Of a stretch of DNA of 51,145 nucleotides, positions 1 to 9,585 are shown in pieces. A program made the position numbers and the translations under genes. Numbering within the stretch: the stretch's first letter is position 1; each line of letters opens with the position of its first letter. Source of the DNA: an uncultured bacterium (GTDB lineage: Bacteria; Bacteroidota; Ignavibacteria; Kapaibacteriales; UBA2268); the NCBI GenBank assembly GCA_937875295.1, contig CALLXS010000013.1, positions 1 through 51,145 of the forward strand, in the 5' to 3' direction. Under the pieces are notes generated by a model that worked only from the letters and a program-made list of their open reading frames with translations, ran no database searches and was not told the origin of the DNA.

Positions 1-153
1 AGCTTATGGGAAGCTAATATGGAGCTATTACATAAAAAACCTGCTATGAACCTGTTTGACAAAGGATGGAGGATTTATTCAAAGATAATTTGGAAAATAC
101 TCTTACGTCAGACAAAGTATTATCCTCAGACCAATATACAGTTGGTGATATAA
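1..153 (+). pseudogene. glgC: Fragment resembling glucose-1-phosphate adenylyltransferase (GlgC), truncated at both window edge and 3' side
   Basis: Reading from base 1 gives SLWEANMELLHKKPAMNLFD followed by KGWRIYSK. This is the segment that in GlgC (ADP-glucose pyrophosphorylase) links the nucleotidyltransferase domain to the C-terminal left-handed helix (family pattern: LWEANMDLL, a short spacer, D-x-W-R-I-Y-S). After about base 84 the reading frame stops resembling GlgC: the expected Pro-Pro-Gln-Tyr segment is missing and the frame ends at 151-153. The frame overlaps the start of the next gene out of phase. GlgC makes ADP-glucose for the glycogen synthase encoded at 3700, so a glgC copy nearby is plausible. 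The match is recalled from family patterns, not from a search. It may be a real gene remnant or one side of an assembly chimera. Confidence 0.55.
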
Positions 154-1739
154 TCGAACCTGATTATTATTACCTAGGACCTGGAGATATCTTATCATAT
201 ATTAATTTCAGCGAAAGCAGTAAACAGCAATTTCTTATGGTTACTCCTGAAATGTCGGTTTACGTACCAAGAGCAGGTGAAATTTCTGTGAAAGGGCTAT
301 CCTTAGCTGAAGCAAAAGAATCTATAACAAAAAAAATCAAAGAAATCCAAAGTAATGCAATTATTAATTTATCTATATATAAACCCCGGAAAATATTATT
401 TAGCATAAGTGGACATTCCATTTATGAAGGGAATTATTCACTACCAGCATCTTTTAGGATCTCGACAGCTCTTTCTGCAGTTGAAAATATGTCTAAATCA
501 AACGAAAAGAATATGACTGTGAATTATAATATTGAAAGAAATGCAGAAAAAAATAGATTATTGAAGCAACAATATGAAGGTAGCGGAATAGGAAGTAATT
601 TAGATTATAATTCGCGTTTTATAATTCGAATTAGACAAAATGGGAAAGTAGATCACGTAGATATTGAAAAATCACGTGTAACAGGCGATATCAGTTTAAA
701 TCCTTATATACAAGAAAATGACAAGATCGTATTACCTTTTCCTGATGAAAATGCTTATTATGTCTCAGTCGCTGGAGAAGTAAATTTCCCTACACAAATT
801 CCTTATCGTGAAGGCGACAAAATTTCTGAATTAATTCTTATGGCCGGTAGCTTCACAAAAGATGCTGATTTTAATAATATAAAGTTGATTGGTAATAACA
901 ATTCAATTAAAAGTATTAGCTATGATGAAGTAAATCAGAAATATAGCGATGACTTTATTCAGCCGGGTAATGGAATAATCGTAGGTAGCAAGCAAAGCGT
1001 ACAAGCAGGCATAAGTAATAATAATATTTCTTTCGTTTCTGTGCAAGGTGAAGTAAAAAAACCTGGTATTTATCAAATCAAAGAAGGAGAGACAAAGATA
1101 AAAGACATAATAGAACTTGCTGGAGGATTTACTAATGAAGCATATTTGCCACTTGCAAAAGTGATACGCCCTAAGAGTACTATTGAAAAGGGAAAATTCG
1201 ATGATGAATTTCTTAAGTTCTTTAAAACAAGCGATCTTACTTTGGAAGACTCCACTCGCACAAAAAGCATCTTAAATTTCACTGTACCACTTGTTTCGTG
1301 TAGCTTAGTAGATTTATATGTAAATAATAGTGAAGATGATAATGTTAAATTAAAAGGTAATGATATCATCAGAATACCTAAAAACCCAAAAACAGTTTAT
1401 ATCGCAGGATATGTACAAAAACCCGGTTATATAGAATTTGAACCTGGAAAAGATATGCAGTGGTATATTGAAAAAGCTGGAGGCTTATCGAGCGGCGGGA
1501 AAATGAGCAGAGCAAGAGTAATTCGCGGAAATAATCAAATATGGGTAAAAGGCTCAAGTAAAGATTTTGTGTATGCCGGCGATCAAATTTATGTGCCAAC
1601 AAATCCGGACAATCCGCCAGGAACTGATATTCAAAAATATAGCTTAATTATATCTGCATTATTTGCTGCTCTATCTATGGCTGGAATTATTATGCAGGTA
1701 TTAAATTATAATTTAGATAAGAGAAATTCAACAAAATAA
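66..1739 (+). CDS. SLBB-domain polysaccharide export protein, N-terminus missing
   Basis: Periplasmic/outer-membrane polysaccharide export protein of the Wza/SLBB class. A Poly_export domain starts at about residue 35 (YYYLGPGDIL). Three SLBB-type beta-grasp repeats follow (about residues 235-275, 325-370 and 450-490, each starting V-x-V/I-x-G-x-V/Y and ending in AGG/AGS). A hydrophobic C-terminal helix lies at about 528-547. The family normally begins with a signal peptide; none is present, and the frame is closed upstream by a stop at 57-59. The ATG at 66 has no spaced Shine-Dalgarno and lies inside a glgC-like reading frame. The gene therefore seems 5'-truncated, although the other 550 codons are intact. 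It is followed after 18 bp by a Wzi-like barrel, consistent with a capsule or exopolysaccharide locus. Confidence 0.8.
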   Translation: MEDLFKDNLENTLTSDKVLSSDQYTVGDIIEPDYYYLGPGDILSYINFSESSKQQFLMVTPEMSVYVPRAGEISVKGLSLAEAKESITKKIKEIQSNAIINLSIYKPRKILFSISGHSIYEGNYSLPASFRISTALSAVENMSKSNEKNMTVNYNIERNAEKNRLLKQQYEGSGIGSNLDYNSRFIIRIRQNGKVDHVDIEKSRVTGDISLNPYIQENDKIVLPFPDENAYYVSVAGEVNFPTQIPYREGDKISELILMAGSFTKDADFNNIKLIGNNNSIKSISYDEVNQKYSDDFIQPGNGIIVGSKQSVQAGISNNNISFVSVQGEVKKPGIYQIKEGETKIKDIIELAGGFTNEAYLPLAKVIRPKSTIEKGKFDDEFLKFFKTSDLTLEDSTRTKSILNFTVPLVSCSLVDLYVNNSEDDNVKLKGNDIIRIPKNPKTVYIAGYVQKPGYIEFEPGKDMQWYIEKAGGLSSGGKMSRARVIRGNNQIWVKGSSKDFVYAGDQIYVPTNPDNPPGTDIQKYSLIISALFAALSMAGIIMQVLNYNLDKRNSTK

Positions 1740-1757
1740 ACCTAATTTTATAAAAAA

Positions 1758-3404
1758 ATGAAAAATAAAAGTATTTTATTAATTTCGGTATTTATTTTTT
1801 GTATTAGTTCTGAAATCTTATTTGCGCAATATGATAAAGTGTCTGTAACTAATCCTGTTTATTCTTTCCTTGAACGTGCTGAGGCAAAGGGATTTTTGCC
1901 TAATAAATCATTAGCCTTAAAGCCACTAATGCGATATGAAATTATCGAGGCATTAAAATTAATTCGTAAGAATGAGAATGAATTATCTGAATTTGATTTG
2001 CAAATATTAAAGAAATTTGAGAAGTATTTTGAAATTATAGATGAAGAAAAATTAGTTTTATTCTATAGTCCACACGACAGCTCTCAAGTATTTTCCAAAA
2101 GGATATTTGATGACAATCCTAAATATGTATATCATTATGATGATTCTGAACATAATTTATATATCGCCCCATTAATAATATTAGAAGATATTTTAAAAGT
2201 GCAGAATAACTCGACTGATAATGTATTTTATGGAAATATTGGGCTTCGCACATTTGGGACTTTAGGCAATCTTTTGGGATATAATTTGCAATTCACTAAT
2301 GGTTTAGTTTTAACAGGAAATAGGGAAATATTAAAATTAGATAAAAATATTTCTGGTAATTTGAAATTTATGGAATTAAATAGCGATTTTGATTTTGTGG
2401 AATCAGGCGTTAATTTAAAATATAAATGGTTAAATATCAGCATAGCAAAAGAAGCAAGACAATGGGGAAGCGGTGTGATGAGTTCGTTTTATTTATCTGA
2501 TGATGCTCAACCATTTACTGCTATAAATATTGGAGTAAATTTTAATATTTTTAGTTATTTATATACCCATGGTAGTCTAATAAGTTATTATCCGGATAGT
2601 GTCCGCACTGGCTTTAATGCTGTAGTCCCCGATAGAAATTTAACTATGCATCGATTATCAATCAAACCTGAATGGGGAGAATTTGCCGTCTGGGAGGGAA
2701 TAGTATATTCTAAGCGTGGAATTGATGTGAATTACTTAAATCCACTTAGTTTTTATAAATCTCTTGAGCATTATTTACGCGATAGAGATAATTCACTGCT
2801 TGGATTTGATTTTACAGTTCGCCCAGTAAAGAACATTGAATTAAAAGGTACATTTATTCTTGATGATATTATATATCGCAGAATTGGCAAAAATTATTGG
2901 TCAAATAAAACAGCATGGAATGCCGGAATTTTGTATTCTCCAAAGCTACCAATCGATTTAGGCTTTGAATATTCAAGGATAGAACCATATACATTTTCTC
3001 ATTTCGATATATTAAATAATTATACAAATGATAGACATTTATTAAATTCAGGAATGCAACCCAATTCTGACCAATTTGCTGGTATTATAAGGTTCTGGTG
3101 GGGCGAGAAAATTCCACTTAAATTTAAAGTTGCATATATACGGCACGGCGAAAATATTTATGATGAAAATGGAAAATTAATTCGTAATGTAGGTGGTGAT
3201 TTTAATAATGCCAGATATATTAATGATTCTGAATTTGTTTATTTTTTAGATGGCATTAGAAATGATGTTATTGCTTGTGAGTTTAATATTGGATATGAAA
3301 TATTCAGAGACTGCTATTTAAAGGGAACATATAATTATTATAAAAGTCAGCTCCAACCGGAATACCATTTATTAAGGTTGTCAATTAATTATGAAAATTT
3401 TTAA
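1758..3404 (+). CDS. Outer-membrane beta-barrel, probable Wzi-like capsule assembly protein
   Basis: The 548-residue protein has a signal peptide (hydrophobic residues 5-20, ending FAQ). An alpha-helical stretch of about 100 residues follows (NPVYSFLERAEAKGFLP, then E/K-rich). The rest is a long beta-rich region of alternating aromatic and polar residues, including WGSGVMSSFYLSD and YLNPLSFYKSLEHYLRDRDN. It ends on an aromatic residue (YENF), as many outer-membrane barrels do. This layout and the position directly after an SLBB export gene fit the Wzi family, which anchors or organises surface polysaccharide at the outer membrane. The family call rests on architecture and context rather than a diagnostic motif; an unrelated barrel is possible. 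Confidence 0.6.
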   Translation: MKNKSILLISVFIFCISSEILFAQYDKVSVTNPVYSFLERAEAKGFLPNKSLALKPLMRYEIIEALKLIRKNENELSEFDLQILKKFEKYFEIIDEEKLVLFYSPHDSSQVFSKRIFDDNPKYVYHYDDSEHNLYIAPLIILEDILKVQNNSTDNVFYGNIGLRTFGTLGNLLGYNLQFTNGLVLTGNREILKLDKNISGNLKFMELNSDFDFVESGVNLKYKWLNISIAKEARQWGSGVMSSFYLSDDAQPFTAINIGVNFNIFSYLYTHGSLISYYPDSVRTGFNAVVPDRNLTMHRLSIKPEWGEFAVWEGIVYSKRGIDVNYLNPLSFYKSLEHYLRDRDNSLLGFDFTVRPVKNIELKGTFILDDIIYRRIGKNYWSNKTAWNAGILYSPKLPIDLGFEYSRIEPYTFSHFDILNNYTNDRHLLNSGMQPNSDQFAGIIRFWWGEKIPLKFKVAYIRHGENIYDENGKLIRNVGGDFNNARYINDSEFVYFLDGIRNDVIACEFNIGYEIFRDCYLKGTYNYYKSQLQPEYHLLRLSINYENF

Positions 3405-3649
3405 ATAATTACTTTGAGCAAATACCTTAATTTCTTTTTCTTGACTATGCAAAAGTTCCTTATTCGACGTATATAGCAGAAATTACTATTATTTTAGATA
3501 ATTGAGTTTATTTAAATTATTTATGTTACTTATCGTTTTATTAGACGTTATAATCCTATCTTATTAATTATAATAATAAAATTCATATATTTTTTTTATT
3601 TTGATAAGAGTTAATTTTAAGAATATTTCCATTTGATGCTAAATTTTGT

Positions 3650-3657
3650 TAATTTTG
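3650..3657 (+). promoter_or_regulatory. Possible -7 element (TAATTTTG) upstream of glgA
   Basis: TAATTTTG lies 43 bp before the glgA ATG in a 295-bp gene-free stretch (3405-3699). It matches the Bacteroidota -7 consensus TAnnTTTG. No TTTG sits at the proper 19-23 bp upstream (the nearest is 14 bp away), so only half of the promoter is recognisable. I see nothing else definite in the gap. Confidence 0.35.
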
Positions 3658-3699
3658 TAGTTTGTGCGAAGTAACTTTTATTAAATTAAGGCTTTTATA

Positions 3700-5181
3700 A
3701 TGGCTAAACCTCTAAGTATTTTATATGTATCTAGTGAATTGTTTCCATTTGCAAAAATAGGTGGAATAGGCGATGTCGCTTATTCACTTCCTATTGCTAT
3801 TCGAGAAGAGGGGCATGATATTCGCGTGATGATGCCCAAATATGGTATTATTTCAGAACGGAGGAATAAAATCCACGAAATTAACCGGCTGAAAGATATG
3901 GAAATCCATATTGGAGATGATACATATTTAGCTACAGTAAAATCATCATCGATAGTTACTTCAAAAATAAAAGTGCAAGCATATATTTCTACTAATAATG
4001 AATATTTTGAGTCAAGAAAAGGTATATATGCTGATCTAAAGACAAGTATTGATTATCCTGATAATGATGAAAGATTTACATTCTTTAGCAAAACTGTAGT
4101 AGAGACATGCAATATGCTCGGATGGGTGCCAGATATAATACATGCTAATGATTGGCAGACAGGGTTAATTGCTGCTTTTGCAAAATTACAATATCCAAAG
4201 AAATTTGCTAAAACTCGCTTTATCCTTACAATTCATAATGTTGCTTATCAAGGTGAATATCCTAAAGAATTTTTCAGTAAATTGTTAATTCCAGAAAAAG
4301 AAAAGGACAAATTCATTCATAATGGTAAACTTAATTTCCTTAAAGCTGGGATATTATTTGCAGATGCTGTAAATACTGTTTCTCATTCTTATTGCGATGA
4401 AATTATTAATGGAGACACGCCATCAAATGGATTAAATGAAATTTTAAAATCTATGCCTAAGAAATTTTATGGTATTATTAATGGTATAGATGTAGAAGGC
4501 TGGAACCCTAAAACTGATAAAAAAATCCATTTTCCATTAGAAGATGATATAATAAAATATAAATTAGAGAATAAAAAATTTATTTTAGAGCAATTTAAAC
4601 TCGAACATAATGAAAATATTCCTTTAATTGGTCTATCTCTTAGGCTTAATGAACAAAGAGGGATCGATGTCTTGCTTAAAGCTCTTCCTAAAATTTTAGA
4701 GCAAAATGTACAAGTGATCCTCACAGGAGACGGCGAAGCAAAATATAAAGATGAGATTAAGACAATTCAAGAAAAGTATAGCGATAATTTTGCATATAAA
4801 TTTGGATATGATGAAACTACTACTCATTATTTAGAAGCTGGGAGCGATTTCTTCTTAATACCAAGCAAGTGTGAACCTTGCGGACTAAATGCTATGTATT
4901 CTATAATTTACGGTACTGTACCTATAGTTCATTGCGTAGGAGGTTTGAATGAGATAGTACAAGATTATAACCCAAAGAATGAAGAAGGAAATGGATTTAA
5001 ATTTGAAGATTTGAATACTAAGTCTATCATCAGTACTATTAAAAAAGCATTAAAACTATATAACAATAAGGATAAATGGTATGCATTCTTAGAGAAAAAT
5101 ATGCAAACTGATTATTCTTGGAAAGATTCCGTTAAGGAATATATTAACATGTATTTTAATGCTCTAAAAGACAAAGAATAA
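3700..5181 (+). CDS. glgA: Glycogen (starch) synthase, GT5 family
   Basis: Transfers glucose from ADP-glucose (or UDP-glucose) to the non-reducing end of alpha-1,4-glucan in the cytoplasm. The N-terminal Rossmann domain carries the K-x-G-G-I glucan/nucleotide-binding motif at residues 19-23. HANDWQTGL and TIHNVAYQGEYP follow. The C-terminal domain shows NGIDVEGWNP, then the conserved PSKCEPCGLNAMY and YGTVPIVHCVGGLNEIV segments with the catalytic Glu of EPCGL. The length of 493 residues is normal for bacterial GlgA. The next gene starts 12 bp downstream, so it probably heads a three-gene operon. In many Bacteroidota, glgA sits next to a DUF4270 lipoprotein, as seems to be the case here. Confidence 0.95.
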   Translation: MAKPLSILYVSSELFPFAKIGGIGDVAYSLPIAIREEGHDIRVMMPKYGIISERRNKIHEINRLKDMEIHIGDDTYLATVKSSSIVTSKIKVQAYISTNNEYFESRKGIYADLKTSIDYPDNDERFTFFSKTVVETCNMLGWVPDIIHANDWQTGLIAAFAKLQYPKKFAKTRFILTIHNVAYQGEYPKEFFSKLLIPEKEKDKFIHNGKLNFLKAGILFADAVNTVSHSYCDEIINGDTPSNGLNEILKSMPKKFYGIINGIDVEGWNPKTDKKIHFPLEDDIIKYKLENKKFILEQFKLEHNENIPLIGLSLRLNEQRGIDVLLKALPKILEQNVQVILTGDGEAKYKDEIKTIQEKYSDNFAYKFGYDETTTHYLEAGSDFFLIPSKCEPCGLNAMYSIIYGTVPIVHCVGGLNEIVQDYNPKNEEGNGFKFEDLNTKSIISTIKKALKLYNNKDKWYAFLEKNMQTDYSWKDSVKEYINMYFNALKDKE

Positions 5182-5193
5182 TAATATTTAACA

Positions 5194-6465
5194 ATGAATA
5201 AATTAATAATTTTAAGTTTTTCCATTCTAGTAATAGTACTTTCATCTTGTAATGAAGCACCTACTGAAATCGGATTCCCATTTATCAATGACACAATTAG
5301 CGTAGAAGCAATATCTTCGATTGATAATCCATTTATTGTGGAACAAAAGGTTTTTAAACAACATGTCCATTATATAAATATGGCTGGCTTTTTAGTTGGT
5401 AAATCTGGAGATTTTCAATCAATGACTTTTATTAGATTTGTTGCTCCAAAGGATACTTTTAAATATATCACCCCGGATAAAATAATTTCAAGTAAAGTTA
5501 CATTAAAAGCTTTAAAATATGTATATGGCGATGCAAGCGCTCCACTAGCTTTTTCTGTATATGATGTTAATAAACTCTGGACTCCGAAGACAAGTTGGGA
5601 TTCAGTTTTTAACTCCAATATCGATTATATTAATTTAAATAGAAAAATTGGTGAATACAACTCAATCGTAAATGTAATAGATACTGGTGAATATATTTCT
5701 TTTGATTTAGATAAAGAAATTACTAGTGAATGGATGAAATTCGGTAACGATACTACTCAGTATATAAATAAAGGTATTGCCCTATTACCAAATGAAAATT
5801 CTAAAAATATTAGGAAATTCGATGGACCTACAATTTCAGACGATCCAGCAAAATACTATTACTCTGAGTTAAATATTCATTATTATAATGCTGACAATAT
5901 AATTGATAGTATAAAGCTGATTTCAGCAATGGAATATAGCTTATCAGATGCGCCAGCTGATTTTAATGAGACTGATATTGTACTACAAGGAGCTGTACAA
6001 TACAACACAGAATTACATTTTGATTTATCAACCTTACCTAATAATATAGCAATTCATTCTGCAAGCCTCGAATTAAATTTAGACTTAAATAAGTCAAAAT
6101 TATCAAACAATAGTACCGATAGCTTGAGAGATAATGAAATTATTGCAACTTATAGACGTGCTTCCGGTGCAGATACTTCTACAGTTTATGAGAAAACTGT
6201 AACGCCTGCTTATGGACAAAAAACAAGTAATTTTATTAGTTATAATTTTGAAATATTTACTTTTATTGTAGAACAATGGATTCTGCGTGATCAGAAAAAA
6301 GGAATTGTATTGCTATCCAAAGCACCAATTGACAAGCTCTACAATACAATAGATAGATATATTTTCCACGGGATAAATGATCCTGATATTAATCTAAGAC
6401 CAAAATTAAAAATAATATATTCCGTTAGACCTAATTACTCTCAAAATAAAAAAGGAGCTAAATAA
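5194..6465 (+). CDS. Lipoprotein, probable DUF4270 family
   Basis: The 423-residue protein begins with a lipoprotein signal: a hydrophobic run followed by a lipobox (LSSC) with Cys19 as the lipidation site, then NEAPTEIGFPFINDTISVEA. The remainder looks beta-rich, with two similar halves that each contain strand-rich SASLELNLDL- or SKVTLKALKY-type segments, and ends KLKIIYSVRP. DUF4270 lipoproteins of Bacteroidota have this start and are often adjacent to glgA; their role is unknown. The gene starts 12 bp after glgA and its stop codon overlaps the next ATG by one base, indicating co-transcription. The family assignment is by pattern and synteny. Confidence 0.55.
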   Translation: MNKLIILSFSILVIVLSSCNEAPTEIGFPFINDTISVEAISSIDNPFIVEQKVFKQHVHYINMAGFLVGKSGDFQSMTFIRFVAPKDTFKYITPDKIISSKVTLKALKYVYGDASAPLAFSVYDVNKLWTPKTSWDSVFNSNIDYINLNRKIGEYNSIVNVIDTGEYISFDLDKEITSEWMKFGNDTTQYINKGIALLPNENSKNIRKFDGPTISDDPAKYYYSELNIHYYNADNIIDSIKLISAMEYSLSDAPADFNETDIVLQGAVQYNTELHFDLSTLPNNIAIHSASLELNLDLNKSKLSNNSTDSLRDNEIIATYRRASGADTSTVYEKTVTPAYGQKTSNFISYNFEIFTFIVEQWILRDQKKGIVLLSKAPIDKLYNTIDRYIFHGINDPDINLRPKLKIIYSVRPNYSQNKKGAK

Positions 6466-7700
6466 TGAGAAAAATAAATCTAATTATCGCCTTTTTTATT
6501 TTAGCTAATATTCAATTATTTGCACAGGGCGGATCAAATTATTCAATTTTCGGAGTGGGAGATATTCAAAATAGTCACTCAGCTCGATTTGAAGCTATTG
6601 GAGGTACTTCTATAGCTATTCCTTCACCTTATGCTATTAATCTTAAAAATCCGGCACAATGGGCAAATGTAATGACCACACGTATTCAAGCCGGATATAA
6701 TTATAATTTAAGAAATATAGAGCAGGGAATTGACAACATGTATCAGAGCAATGCAGCAGTAAATCAAATTATGGGGATATTTGCTATTGATACTTCTAAG
6801 GGAATTGCAGCTTCATTTGGAGTTGTACCATATAGTTCAGTGAATTATTTGGTTAAAAAACACGAAAGAATTAGTGATAATAATTTTGATATCGCTGGGG
6901 AATCGTTATATCAAGGAAGTGGTGGTATATCGCAAGCATTTTTAGGATTATCTACTAAAATATTTAATTGGTTTAAAGTTGGATTATCATTCAGTACATT
7001 TTTTGGAAAGTCAAATCAAAGTATAAATACTGTATTTTATGATTATATTAACCAAAATCAAATAAATCGAAAAAGCACAATTAATAGAGGATTCCTCTTA
7101 AAAGGTGGGTTAGTCCTTGAACCAATAAAAAACTTATATTTTGGATTTATCTATGATAAGGTACTGAGTACTAAAAGTGAAACTGAAATTTACTTTGATG
7201 GAACTTATAATTATGTTACTAATGATTCAACACATTCATATACTTTAGATGCTAAATTACCTGATTCTTATGGCGTAGGTATTGGGTATCAATTAAATGA
7301 ATATATTTTTGGTGCTGACTTCACTATGCAGGATTTTTCTAATTTTACTTTGAATAAAAATGATAAATTTGAATATAGGAATTCCTTTAATGCAAGTGCC
7401 GGAATATCTCGCATAGGTCAGGGTGGCTTTAGAAAAACTTTTTTTGATAAAGTTACTTATAATTTAGGTGTGGGCTATAAACAATTATATTATAAAGTCT
7501 TTGGACAAGATATAAATGAATATTATGGGAGCTTTGGCTTGGATATTCCTGTGTCAAATTATTTCTGGATTAATACAGCTTTCACTTTTGGTGTGAGAGG
7601 TGTAAATGAAAATAATGCCATTAAAGAGACTTTCGGCAGATTGAATGTAAATTTAAGCATTGGCGAAACTTGGTTCAAACCATTTAGTGATGAATTGTAA
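6465..7700 (+). CDS. Outer-membrane protein, FadL/OmpP1-like barrel
   Basis: The 411-residue protein has a signal peptide (residues 1-20, ending LFAQ). The mature start, GGSNYSIFGVGDIQNSHSAR, runs into a short loop with AIGGTSIAIPSPYAINLKNPA, which is the typical opening of FadL-like or PorV-like outer-membrane proteins of this phylum. Alternating beta-strand patterns follow to the end. The ATG overlaps the stop of the lipoprotein gene (TAATG), preceded by AAAGGAG, so the two proteins are made together and may form a surface complex. The substrate cannot be told from the sequence. Confidence 0.6.
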   Translation: MRKINLIIAFFILANIQLFAQGGSNYSIFGVGDIQNSHSARFEAIGGTSIAIPSPYAINLKNPAQWANVMTTRIQAGYNYNLRNIEQGIDNMYQSNAAVNQIMGIFAIDTSKGIAASFGVVPYSSVNYLVKKHERISDNNFDIAGESLYQGSGGISQAFLGLSTKIFNWFKVGLSFSTFFGKSNQSINTVFYDYINQNQINRKSTINRGFLLKGGLVLEPIKNLYFGFIYDKVLSTKSETEIYFDGTYNYVTNDSTHSYTLDAKLPDSYGVGIGYQLNEYIFGADFTMQDFSNFTLNKNDKFEYRNSFNASAGISRIGQGGFRKTFFDKVTYNLGVGYKQLYYKVFGQDINEYYGSFGLDIPVSNYFWINTAFTFGVRGVNENNAIKETFGRLNVNLSIGETWFKPFSDEL

Positions 7701-7766
7701 ATGGATTTCTTCCATTAATTTATAATTCTTATGCTAAATATTAATATGAAAATTATAATATTAAAT

Positions 7767-7818
7767 AAATCGTTAATTTGTGAAATAATTTTTTGCTACA
7801 GTTAGCGATTTTTTTTAA
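7767..7818 (+). terminator. Probable intrinsic terminator after the glgA operon
   Basis: AAATCGTTAA (7767-7776) pairs with TTAGCGATTT (7802-7811), ten pairs including one G-U. The 25-nt loop is long and the stem is followed directly by a T-run. It lies in the 166-bp gap before etfB and would end the glgA-lipoprotein-barrel transcript. Confidence 0.45.
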
Positions 7819-7866
7819 TTTAATAAAAAATAAAATAGTATCAAAATTAAAAATGGAGACGCAAAA

Positions 7867-8613
7867 TTGAATATATTGGTGTGTTTATCACGCGTACCTG
7901 ATACAAATTCCAAACTTGTTATTTCAGACGATAATAAATCAATCAATAAAAGCACAAAATATGTGATGAATCCTTATGATGAGTATGCTCTCGAGGAAGC
8001 ATTGCAGATTAGAACTAAATACGGTGGCATTATTACTGCAATTACAGTCGGAAATGAGGTGTCAGAAGATATATTACGTTCAGCTTATGCTCTTGGAGTG
8101 GAAAAAGCTGTAATAATTAAAAGTGAAAATAATTTAAATTCTTCATTTCAAGTTGCTTCAGCAATAGCACTCTTTGCCGAAACACAAAGTTTTGATTTAA
8201 TTTTATGCGGAAATCAAAGTATTGACTATTCTTCTGAATCAATTCCAATATTTTTATCTGAAATTCTAAATGTACCAGCTCTAACTTCCGCTATGAAAAT
8301 TGAAATCAATGATTCTTTAGTAACTGTCGATAAAGAAATAAATGATGGTACTATAAAAATGGAAACTTCACTTCCATGCATAATTTCGGTACAAAAAGGT
8401 ATTAATCAACCACGCTATCCGAAATTACCTGATATTATGAAATCAAAAAAGAAACCAATAAGCGATTTCCAAGCTCATATAAAAAATTCAAAAATTAATG
8501 CTTTTGAGCTTAAAATTAATAAAAAAGAGAGAATCGGAAAAATTGTTGGCGATTCAAAAGAAGAGATTATTGAAATTATTGAATTATTGAAAACTGAAGC
8601 AAAAGTATTATAA
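7867..8613 (+). CDS. etfB: Electron transfer flavoprotein beta subunit
   Basis: EtfB partners with EtfA to carry electrons from acyl-CoA and other flavin dehydrogenases to the respiratory chain. Family signatures are visible: the N-terminal CLSRVPDTN segment (cf. VKRVPDTN) and MNPYDEYALEEAL at about residues 35-48. A C-terminal stretch around residues 160-180 contains the typical LPCIISVQKGINQPRYPKLP. The start is TTG, supported by GGAG eight bases upstream; no ATG gives a better fit. The length of 248 residues is normal. etfA follows after 9 bp. No acyl-CoA dehydrogenase or ETF-quinone oxidoreductase gene is nearby. Confidence 0.92.
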   Translation: MNILVCLSRVPDTNSKLVISDDNKSINKSTKYVMNPYDEYALEEALQIRTKYGGIITAITVGNEVSEDILRSAYALGVEKAVIIKSENNLNSSFQVASAIALFAETQSFDLILCGNQSIDYSSESIPIFLSEILNVPALTSAMKIEINDSLVTVDKEINDGTIKMETSLPCIISVQKGINQPRYPKLPDIMKSKKKPISDFQAHIKNSKINAFELKINKKERIGKIVGDSKEEIIEIIELLKTEAKVL

Positions 8614-8622
8614 AAGGCAATT

Positions 8623-9585
8623 ATGAAAAAAATAATAACATATATTAAAAATGCTGATACACAACTAAAAGCTTATAATAAAGAAATTATAATAATATCA
8701 AATTCTATTGCAAAAGCAAACAATTTAGGAAATTATATTGTAGGAGCTAATTTATCAGAAAACGAATTATCTGAAATAATGAAAATTTCATCAGCACAGA
8801 TAATCAATATTAAAATTAATTCTGAACTTTTAGGAGATGATGTGTATCTCTCGCTAATTATTAATGAAATTTGCAGAAAAAATGATATTGATTTAGTTAT
8901 TATTTCATCTTTTCAGAATGAACTTGCTCCAAGATTAGCTTATAAATTAAACGCCGAATTCATTGCTAATATTTTTAAATTAGAGATTAAAAATAATAAA
9001 CTATATTCAACTAAATCCATTATGTCTGGCAGAGCTATTCAAACAGATGAAATTACTTCTGAAAAGTGCGTATTTACTGTATTACCTAAATTATTTGAGA
9101 TTAATGATATAAATAATCTAGTCGAAGAAAGTAATAATTTACCAATTATTGAGTATTCTCCGGATTTTGAATATTTACCTAAAGTAAAAGTAATTAGCAA
9201 AGAAAAAGAGTCTAAAACTACTAACATAAGCGAAGCAAATATTATAGTGTCTGCCGGCAGAGGCATTAAAGAAGAAAATAATCATGAAATAATAAGTGAA
9301 CTTGCAAATAAATTAGGAGCTGCAGTCGGGGCAAGCCGTGCGATAGTTGACAATAATTGGAGACCTCATAGCGAACAGGTAGGTCAAACAGGGAAAATCG
9401 TTAATCCTGATTTATATATTGCGTGTGGTATTTCTGGTGCTATTCAGCATTTAGCAGGAATGAATAATTCAAAATATATTTTAGCAATTAATTCTGATAA
9501 AGATGCACCTATTTTTGAATATGCCGACTATGGTATTGTCGGAGATTTAAATACCGTGATCCCAAAGATTATTGAATATTTGTAA
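8623..9585 (+). CDS. etfA: Electron transfer flavoprotein alpha subunit
   Basis: EtfA binds the redox-active FAD and pairs with EtfB. The C-terminal FAD domain is clear: VSAGRGIKEENN, then GAAVGASRAIVDNNW, HSEQVGQTGKIVNPDLYIA, CGISGAIQHLAGM and a NSDKDAPIFEYADYGIVGD segment near the end. The first 200 residues form the weaker-conserved ETF alpha/beta domain. The length of 320 residues is typical. It sits 9 bp after etfB, and its stop (TAA) is immediately followed by the ATG of an MlaE-type permease, so the three genes probably share one transcript. Confidence 0.93.
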   Translation: MKKIITYIKNADTQLKAYNKEIIIISNSIAKANNLGNYIVGANLSENELSEIMKISSAQIINIKINSELLGDDVYLSLIINEICRKNDIDLVIISSFQNELAPRLAYKLNAEFIANIFKLEIKNNKLYSTKSIMSGRAIQTDEITSEKCVFTVLPKLFEINDINNLVEESNNLPIIEYSPDFEYLPKVKVISKEKESKTTNISEANIIVSAGRGIKEENNHEIISELANKLGAAVGASRAIVDNNWRPHSEQVGQTGKIVNPDLYIACGISGAIQHLAGMNNSKYILAINSDKDAPIFEYADYGIVGDLNTVIPKIIEYL

